From Bifidobacterium reuteri DSM 23975 (GTDB lineage: Bacteria > Actinomycetota > Actinomycetes > Actinomycetales > Bifidobacteriaceae), in assembly GCF_000741695.1 (NCBI RefSeq), contig NZ_JGZK01000021.1, positions 1 to 50,975 of the forward strand: a stretch of 50,975 nucleotides of DNA. The letters are read 5' to 3'. Numbering within the stretch: position 1 is the stretch's first letter; each line of letters begins with the position of its first letter. The notes below the pieces were generated by a model, which was not told the DNA's origin, made no database searches, and worked only from the letters and a program-made list of their open reading frames with translations. The position numbers and the translations under genes were made by a program. Below are positions 45,800 to 50,975 of the stretch, piece by piece.

Positions 45800-45816
45800 T
45801 TGCATTGCTTGCAATG
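45800..45816. promoter_or_regulatory. Operator-like palindrome before the GH13 gene
   Basis: TTGCA-TTGCT-TGCAA (45800-45814) overlaps CATTGC-TT-GCAATG (45803-45816). The two half-site readings share the TTGC/GCAA core of the other raf-locus palindromes. It lies about 25 bases before the start codon. Confidence 0.45.
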
Positions 45817-45838
45817 TTTGCATAGAAAGGCACCCATC

Positions 45839-47659
45839 ATGACGGAATTCAACCGACCGACTCTGCCCGATGCCATCCGTACCAACGGCGCGACCCCGAA
45901 CCCGTGGTGGTCGAACGCAGTGGTCTACCAGATCTACCCGCGCTCCTTCCAGGACACCAACGGCGACGGATTCGGCGACCTCAAGGGCATCACCAGCCGC
46001 CTGGACTACCTCGCCGACCTCGGCGTGGACGTGCTGTGGCTCTCCCCGGTCTACAAGTCCCCGCAGGACGATAACGGCTACGACATCTCCGACTACCGGG
46101 ACATCGACCCCCTGTTCGGCACGCTGGAAGACATGGACGAGCTGCTCGCCGAAGCCCACAAGCGCGGGCTCAAGATCGTGATGGATCTGGTCGTCAACCA
46201 CACCTCCGACGAGCACGCCTGGTTCGAGGCATCCAAGAGCAAGGACGACCCGCACGCGGACTGGTACTGGTGGCGTCCGGCCCGTCCGGGCCACGAGCCC
46301 GGCACGCCGGGCGCGGAGCCGAACCGGTGGGGCTCCTATTTCGGCGGCTCGGCATGGGAATACTGCCCGGAGCGCGGCGAATACTATTTCCACCAGTTCT
46401 CGAAGAAGCAGCCGGACCTCAACTGGGAGAACCCGGCCGTGCGTCACGCGGTGTACGACATGATGAACTGGTGGCTCGACCGTGGTGTTGACGGCTTCCG
46501 CATGGATGTGATTACGCTGATCTCCAAGCGCACGGACGCCGAGGGTCGTCTGCCGGGCGAATACGGCTCCGAGCTTGAGGATCTGCCTGTGGGCGAGGAG
46601 GGGTATTCCAACCCGAACCCGTTCTGCGCGGACGGCCCGCGTCAGGACGAGTTCCTCGCCGAGATGCGCCGTGAGGTGTTCGACGGGCGCGATGGCTTCC
46701 TCACGGTGGGCGAGGCGCCGGGCATCACCGCCAAGCGCAACGAGCACATCACCGATCCGGCCAACGGCGAGCTCGACATGCTGTTCCTCTTCGAGCACGT
46801 CGATTTCGACTGCGAAGGCGTCAAATGGAAGCCGCTGCCGCTGGATCTGCCGAAGCTCAAGTCCATCATGGCGGGATACCAGACCGCAGTGGCGGACGCG
46901 GGCTGGGCGAGCCTGTTCACCGGCAACCATGACCAGCCGCGCGTGGTGTCCCGCTGGGGCGATGATTCCAGTGAGGAGAACCGTGTGCGCTCCGCCAAGG
47001 CGCTGGGCCTCATGCTGCACATGCATCGCGGCACCCCGTACGTGTATCAGGGCGAGGAGCTCGGCATGACCGACGCCCACTTCACCCGCCTCGACCAGTA
47101 TCGCGACCTCGAGTCCCTGAACGCCTATCGCCAGCGCGTCGAGGAAGCCAAGGTGCAGTCGCCGGAATCGATGATGGCCGGCATCGCCGCCCGTAGCCGT
47201 GACAACGCCCGTACCCCGATGCAGTGGGACGGCTCCGCCTATGCCGGTTTCACCGCGCCGGATGCGCCCAGCGAGCCGTGGATCGAGGTGAACTCGAACC
47301 ATGCGGCGATCAACGTGGCCAGCGAATTCGACGACCCGGATTCCGTGTACGCGTTCTACAAGCAGCTCATCGCGCTGCGACACGAGCGCCCGATTATCGC
47401 CGCCGGCGATTGGGAGCTGATTGACGCCGCCGACGAGCACGTGTACGCATTCACGCGCAGTCTGGGCAAGGAGCGTCTGCTCGTCGTGGTGAACATGTCC
47501 GGACGCACAGTCGATCTGCCGCATGATACCGCCGAGCTGGTCGCCACGGGTGTCGCCGAACCGGACATCATCATCACCAATTACAACGCCAGCCACACGG
47601 TCGTCTCCCTCGCCAACGGCGAGCTCGACCCGTGGGAGGCTGTTGTCATCCAGCTGTAG
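45839..47659 (+). CDS. GH13 alpha-1,6-glucosidase (oligo-1,6-glucosidase type)
   Basis: This 606-residue protein has the GH13 regions: WWSNAVVYQIYPRSFQDTNGDG, DLVVNHTSDEHAWF, GVDGFRMDVITLISK (nucleophile Asp), a Glu in LTVGEAPG, and FTGNHDQPR. The V in DVIT and the motif set are typical of subfamily 31 enzymes that attack alpha-1,6 links in isomaltose and panose. It is cytoplasmic. GAAAGG precedes the ATG by 8 bases. It probably forms one functional unit with the raf genes but has its own promoter region after a terminator. Confidence 0.92.
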   Translation: MTEFNRPTLPDAIRTNGATPNPWWSNAVVYQIYPRSFQDTNGDGFGDLKGITSRLDYLADLGVDVLWLSPVYKSPQDDNGYDISDYRDIDPLFGTLEDMDELLAEAHKRGLKIVMDLVVNHTSDEHAWFEASKSKDDPHADWYWWRPARPGHEPGTPGAEPNRWGSYFGGSAWEYCPERGEYYFHQFSKKQPDLNWENPAVRHAVYDMMNWWLDRGVDGFRMDVITLISKRTDAEGRLPGEYGSELEDLPVGEEGYSNPNPFCADGPRQDEFLAEMRREVFDGRDGFLTVGEAPGITAKRNEHITDPANGELDMLFLFEHVDFDCEGVKWKPLPLDLPKLKSIMAGYQTAVADAGWASLFTGNHDQPRVVSRWGDDSSEENRVRSAKALGLMLHMHRGTPYVYQGEELGMTDAHFTRLDQYRDLESLNAYRQRVEEAKVQSPESMMAGIAARSRDNARTPMQWDGSAYAGFTAPDAPSEPWIEVNSNHAAINVASEFDDPDSVYAFYKQLIALRHERPIIAAGDWELIDAADEHVYAFTRSLGKERLLVVVNMSGRTVDLPHDTAELVATGVAEPDIIITNYNASHTVVSLANGELDPWEAVVIQL

Positions 47660-47695
47660 TTCCGCTGCGCTCCTCGGAATATCGAGTCCGGAGGC

Positions 47696-47893
47696 GCTAT
47701 CTGTCTTGAATGTGGTACCTCGGTGCTTTTTCGGAAAGCTATCTGCTTTGAGTGTGGTACCCAAACCAGCAAACGCCGAGTATAAACGTTGATCTTGCAG
47801 TGTTCGTACTCGATACATTCTTAGTTGGGCACTACATCCAAGACAGATAGCTTTCCGAAAAGCCGCTAATGTACCTCACTCAAGCGAGATAGC
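47696..47893. mobile_element. MITE-like inverted-repeat element, copy 2 (198 bp)
   Basis: Left end GCTATCTGTCTTGAATGTGG and, on the minus strand, right end GCTATCTCGCTTGAGTGAGG. Each arm again holds two ~45-bp units with CTTTTTCGGAAAG between them. It is the homologue of 4078-4273. Its right edge is 39 bases before the ilvA ATG, so it may carry or shape the ilvA promoter. Confidence 0.8.
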
Positions 47894-47931
47894 CGGCGCC
47901 TTTCGGAAGTGGGGTGCTTACAATACCCACT

Positions 47932-49197
47932 ATGGAACAAAAGGAAGTGTTGAAAGCGCTGCAACGCGACCATGCAGCGGAACTCAAGCTCGCCGCCGAG
48001 CGACTCAAGGGCACTGCCCGTCATACGGAGATTATTCCCTCACCTGCACTGAGCGAACTGACTGGCCATGAGATTCTTCTCAAGCCTGAAAACCTGCAGG
48101 TCACCGGCTCCTTCAAGATTCGCGGCGCCTACAACAAGATCGCCTCGCTCAGCGAAGAGCAGATCGCCCGCGGCATCGTTACCGCATCTGCAGGCAACCA
48201 TGCGCAGGGCGTGGCGTACGCCGCCCGTGAGCGTGGCGCCAAGGCCACCATCTGCATGCCGACCATCACCCCGCCGCTCAAGGTGGATGCCACCAAGGCC
48301 TATGGCGCCGACGTGGTGCTGTACGGCGATGTGTTCGACGAGGCGGCCGCCCACGCCGCCAAACTCGCCGAAACCGAAGGCATGATCTACGTGCCGCCGT
48401 TCGACGATTACGAGGTCATCTGCGGTCAGGGCACCATCGGGCTCGAGATCCTCGAGGACGTGCCGAACGTCACCGATGTGGTCGTGCCGCTTGGCGGTGG
48501 CGGTCTGGGTGCCGGCGTGGCGCTCGCCATCAAGACGTTCAAGCCGGACGTTCGTGTGATCGGCGCGATTCCGGAGGGGTCGCCGGCGTGGAAGAACTCG
48601 TTTGCTGCGGGCCATGTCACCGAGGCGGACCAGGTGGTGACTTCCGCTGAAGGCGTGGCGGTCAAGCATCCGGGTGATTTGCCGTATGCGCTGCTCAACG
48701 AATTCCTCGACGATCTGGTCACTGTAACCGAGCGTGACATCAATGAGATGATTCTGCTCATGCTCGAAAAGCACAAGCTCGTGGTCGAGGCTGCTGGAGC
48801 GGTTTCGCTCGCCGCGCTTGAGCACTTGAACCTGCGCTCCCGTAAGTTCGCTGCCGCGCAGGGTCCGCATGTGGTGGTGCCGATCATGTCCGGCGGCAAT
48901 ATCGATACGGTGACTATGGGTGCCGTGATTCAGAAGGGTATGATCGCCCGCGGTCGCATCATGAACTTTGAGGTCGAGCTGCCGGATACGCCGGGTCAGC
49001 TCGTCAAGGTGGCTACGCTGCTCGCCAAGGAACGCGCCAACGTTATCGCGCTCGACCATGACCAGTTCAAGGCATCCGGCCATTACACCAACGCGGTGTC
49101 GCTGGGCGTCACCGTAGAGACCAATGGTCCCGATCATATCGACCGCATTCTGGACGCACTGAAGAAAGCCGGATTCCAGCCCAAGCGCATCTATTAG
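47932..49197 (+). CDS. ilvA: Threonine ammonia-lyase (threonine dehydratase)
   Basis: This 421-residue PLP enzyme has the Lys-bearing motif GSFKIRGAYNKI, the ASAGNHAQGVA phosphate loop region, the GGGGLGAG phosphate-binding loop and a C-terminal ACT-like domain (residues ~335-415). It turns threonine into 2-oxobutanoate, the first step of isoleucine synthesis. Length and the single ACT domain fit either the biosynthetic or the catabolic type. I prefer the ATG at 47932, which lies 7 bases after TACAAT, a leaderless arrangement. The GTG at 47914 has GGAAG upstream and would add six residues. Confidence 0.92.
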   Translation: MEQKEVLKALQRDHAAELKLAAERLKGTARHTEIIPSPALSELTGHEILLKPENLQVTGSFKIRGAYNKIASLSEEQIARGIVTASAGNHAQGVAYAARERGAKATICMPTITPPLKVDATKAYGADVVLYGDVFDEAAAHAAKLAETEGMIYVPPFDDYEVICGQGTIGLEILEDVPNVTDVVVPLGGGGLGAGVALAIKTFKPDVRVIGAIPEGSPAWKNSFAAGHVTEADQVVTSAEGVAVKHPGDLPYALLNEFLDDLVTVTERDINEMILLMLEKHKLVVEAAGAVSLAALEHLNLRSRKFAAAQGPHVVVPIMSGGNIDTVTMGAVIQKGMIARGRIMNFEVELPDTPGQLVKVATLLAKERANVIALDHDQFKASGHYTNAVSLGVTVETNGPDHIDRILDALKKAGFQPKRIY

Positions 49198-49231
49198 GCG
49201 GTTCGTGCCTGTTAATCGGTAGCGCGTATTG

Positions 49232-49273
49232 AAAGGGCTCGTTGCAATGTCATCATTGCAACGAGCCCTTTGA
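49232..49273. terminator. Bidirectional terminator between ilvA and the sirtuin gene
   Basis: AAAGGGCTCGTTGCAATG pairs perfectly with CATTGCAACGAGCCCTTT (49254-49271) around a 4-nt loop between convergent genes. Confidence 0.85.
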
Positions 49274-49338
49274 TCGTTCATGGCTGCCTTACCGAATGCA
49301 TGCGATGGCCTTCCGGATTCCGCCGCTCAGTCGCGGCC

Positions 49339-50100
49339 TCAGCCCTCGGCCTCCGCCGCGATGGTCTCGTCGACCAGCTTGGGCAGGGCCACGGCGATGT
49401 CCTCGTGGATGAGGCGCGTCGCGAGGCGGTCGTACTGCGTGGAGCCCATGTTCATGATGGTGATGGGCACGCCGGCCTGAGCTGCGACCGGCACGATGCT
49501 GGCGGCCGGGTACACCTCAAGCGTCGAGCCGATCACCCACAGCTCGTCGGCCTTGGTCGCGCGGTCATATGACTTCTCCATCGCACCGTCCGGCAGCGCC
49601 TCGCCGAAATACACCACGTCGGTCTTGATGATGCCGTTGCAGGGCATGTCGCCACGGTACTTGAGCTTGCGGTGGCAGTGCGGGTCCGGTTCCTCATCCA
49701 GTCGCGCCATGATGTCGGCGGTATCGTACTGCTGGTGGCATTTCATGCAGTGCGAGGTGCCGATGGTGCCATGCAGGTTGACGATGAGGTCGGGCGAGTT
49801 GCCGGCCTTCTCGTGCAGCGCGTCGAAGTTCTGCGTGGCGAGCAGCGTGAGCAGCCCGGCCTTCTCCAGTTTGACCAGAGCCTTATGGGCCGCGCCCGGC
49901 TGCGCGTTCCACACGGGCGATTCCTTCTGCCAGCGCCAGGAGTATTCGCGGTCCTCCTTGTTGTTCAGGAACAGGTCGATGTCATAGACGCTGGTCTGCT
50001 CGGGGTGCTTGGTCCACACCCCGTCAGGCCCGCGGAAGTCAGGAATGCCGGCCGACGTGGAGATGCCGGCCCCGGTCAGTACAGCGATTTTCTTACTCAT
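49339..50100 (-). CDS. Sir2-type NAD-dependent protein deacylase
   Basis: This 253-residue sirtuin has GAGISTSAGIPDFRG (NAD binding), TQNFDALHEKAG, the catalytic His in LHGTIG, and zinc cysteines (CMKC, then Cys at PHCHRKL and DMPCNG). It removes acetyl or other acyl groups from lysines, using NAD+. On the minus strand TATACC lies 7 bases before the ATG, and no Shine-Dalgarno sequence is seen, so it is probably leaderless. It converges on ilvA. Confidence 0.93.
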   Translation of the reverse strand: MSKKIAVLTGAGISTSAGIPDFRGPDGVWTKHPEQTSVYDIDLFLNNKEDREYSWRWQKESPVWNAQPGAAHKALVKLEKAGLLTLLATQNFDALHEKAGNSPDLIVNLHGTIGTSHCMKCHQQYDTADIMARLDEEPDPHCHRKLKYRGDMPCNGIIKTDVVYFGEALPDGAMEKSYDRATKADELWVIGSTLEVYPAASIVPVAAQAGVPITIMNMGSTQYDRLATRLIHEDIAVALPKLVDETIAAEAEG

Positions 50101-50640
50101 ACCTACAGGTATACCCGCCCTCGATGAACAGCGGTTGACGGGATTGCGTAGGCTTCTTCCAGCCGTGTAAGGCCCGGGGCGTGAAACGGTACGATCAGCA
50201 TTGGTTGCAAGCTGTATCGCAACGAGGCGGTCGATATGCGCCAGAGTTGTTCAATGGGGTTCATGGCGCCTCTGAAACGTCGCAGACAAAACAACGATTT
50301 GAAAATGGGGCATCGACGCGGATGCAGTGGATATTGCAATGGGCGCAGAGGACGGGACGCCGGCATCAATCCGCGGATATGCGCGCAGCTTGCCGGCTCC
50401 GCGAATGTGCAGGCATCAGGCGCGCTGCGTACGGATGGTGCGTTGCGCCTGCGCGTTAGAGGCTGGTGGATTGACGGTGAATTGATGGTGGGGAAGCGCG
50501 ACACGCGCGCCGAATGGTGGATGTTGCCGTTTTGAGAACTATGCGCTGGGTTATTCTGGCGGTAGCAGGGCTCGGGGACCGTTTGGGGGGCCTTGTGCGA
50601 CACGCCGAGGGAAGCGCGCTGTGGAGCCGTTTCCTTGGGG
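50101..50640. other. Intergenic region before the rRNA operon
   Basis: There are 540 bases with no well-supported gene. A possible broken small frame is listed separately (50181-50535). I see no repeat in it. Confidence 0.5.
50181..50535 (+). pseudogene. Possible broken small ORF
   Basis: The frame from a GTG at 50181 reads MKRYDQHWLQAVSQRGGRYA.. to about 50370. A frame shifted by one then reads on to GWWIDGELMVGKRDTRAEWW..LPF and a stop at 50533-50535. Together they would give ~118 residues of ordinary composition. The evidence is only that both parts look more protein-like than their shadows. No family is recognised. Confidence 0.2.
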
Positions 50641-50656
50641 TTTTGCGCGCCTCGGT

Positions 50657-50690
50657 TTGCGTTTGTTCTTGTGTTCGTGTAAGTTATTCA
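50657..50690 (+). promoter_or_regulatory. Predicted rRNA operon promoter
   Basis: TTGCGT (50657-50662), 17 bases, TAAGTT (50680-50685). An alternative pair, TTGTTC (50663-50668) and TATTCA (50685-50690), overlaps it. This gives a leader of about 270 nt before the 16S gene. Confidence 0.6.
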
Positions 50691-50758
50691 CCTGTTGCCG
50701 CTCAGCGTGGCGGGCTTCCTTCCTGGTGTTGGTTGGCCGCCTGCTGGTGTGGTGGTGG

Positions 50759-50782
50759 TTTGAGAACTCAAGAGCGTGTTTG
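50759..50782 (+). promoter_or_regulatory. rRNA leader antitermination-type segment
   Basis: TTTGAGAACTCAAGAGCGTG and following bases match the conserved sequence found upstream of 16S genes in actinobacteria. GAACTC (50764-50769) can pair with GAGTTC (50795-50800). Confidence 0.7.
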
Positions 50783-50964
50783 TACTACTTTTTAGAGTTC
50801 GTTTTTTGATTGCCAGTCTGTTCCGAGCCTGTCGGGGTTTTCCTGGTGGGTCCTTGGTTGGTTGATTCGGGACAGGGTTTTTCGTGCGTACCTCTTTTCC
50901 TTATAAAGGGGTGACGTCAATTTTGTTTTTGGAGTCATCTTTCGGTATGTTTTTCCATGAAGTT

Positions 50965-50975
50965 TTTTTGTGGAG
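50965..50975 (+). rRNA. rrs: 16S ribosomal RNA, 5' end (cut by the window)
   Basis: TTTTTGTGGAG is the usual first sequence of bifidobacterial 16S rRNA. Only about 11 bases are inside the window. Confidence 0.8.

Noticed and set aside
50103..50603. 166-residue minus-strand protein
   Set aside because: Composition is Pro/Arg/Ser-rich without domains, and there is no start signal. It overlaps the weak + frame that I list at low confidence.

Overview
The window is high-GC actinobacterial chromosome and reads as Bifidobacterium. The evidence is the gene set: lacto-N-biose phosphorylase (GH112), a GH36/GH13 raffinose-type sugar locus with a ROK repressor, a shared MsiK-type sugar ATPase, and NrdHIEF behind NrdR boxes. 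The last bases also match the start of a bifidobacterial 16S rRNA. I do not assign a species. The window is bounded by two rRNA operons on the + strand: a 5S gene and its terminator at the left edge, and the promoter, leader and first bases of a 16S gene at the right edge. About 50.6 kb of single-copy DNA lies between two large direct repeats. I saw no tRNA, phage, integrase, transposase or CRISPR array.

Layout. 0.8-4 kb: GH3 beta-glycosidase overlapping a GtrA-like membrane protein. 4.4-8.8 kb: nrdH-nrdI-nrdE-nrdF (class Ib ribonucleotide reductase) behind two NrdR boxes. 9.2-11.4 kb (minus): AgrC/AgrA-like two-component pair. 11.8-13.1 kb (minus): GT2 glycosyltransferase. 13.4-14.5 kb: msiK. 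14.9-19.8 kb: DUF4032 protein, rlmB-like methyltransferase (minus), MFS transporter, esterase. 20.2-23.2 kb: Ca2+-type P-type ATPase. 23.3-26 kb (minus): a frameshifted Pro/Gln-rich membrane protein and dcd. 26.5-27.4 kb: unknown membrane protein. 28-31.1 kb: lnpA and nagB. 31.3-36.1 kb: esterase, TSUP permease, CPA1 antiporter (minus). 36.8-37.5 kb: tadA with a large insertion. 38-47.7 kb: raffinose/alpha-1,6-glucoside locus (GH36, ROK repressor, SBP and two permeases, GH13). 47.9-50.1 kb: ilvA and a sirtuin.

How genes work together. The raf-type ABC transporter has no ATPase of its own; MsiK at 13.4 kb is the likely energizer. It would import alpha-1,6-linked galactosides and glucosides, which the cytoplasmic GH36 and GH13 enzymes cleave. 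LnpA phosphorolyses lacto-N-biose or galacto-N-biose, and NagB is the last step of amino-sugar entry into glycolysis. NrdHIEF and Dcd both supply deoxynucleotides.

The most unusual content is in the intergenic DNA. It contains several families of hairpin repeats: exactly 63-bp-period hairpin arrays at two unlinked loci; a 52-bp array of ten units; a 61-bp pair; two copies of a ~197-bp MITE-like element; a family of hairpin elements placed at gene stop codons that duplicates the gene's 3' end; and a hairpin that encodes a C-terminal VDADSGI tail with compensatory, synonymous changes. I also see a candidate ~100-nt small RNA with a pyrimidine-rich anti-Shine-Dalgarno-like segment, and several genes with leaderless promoter geometry.
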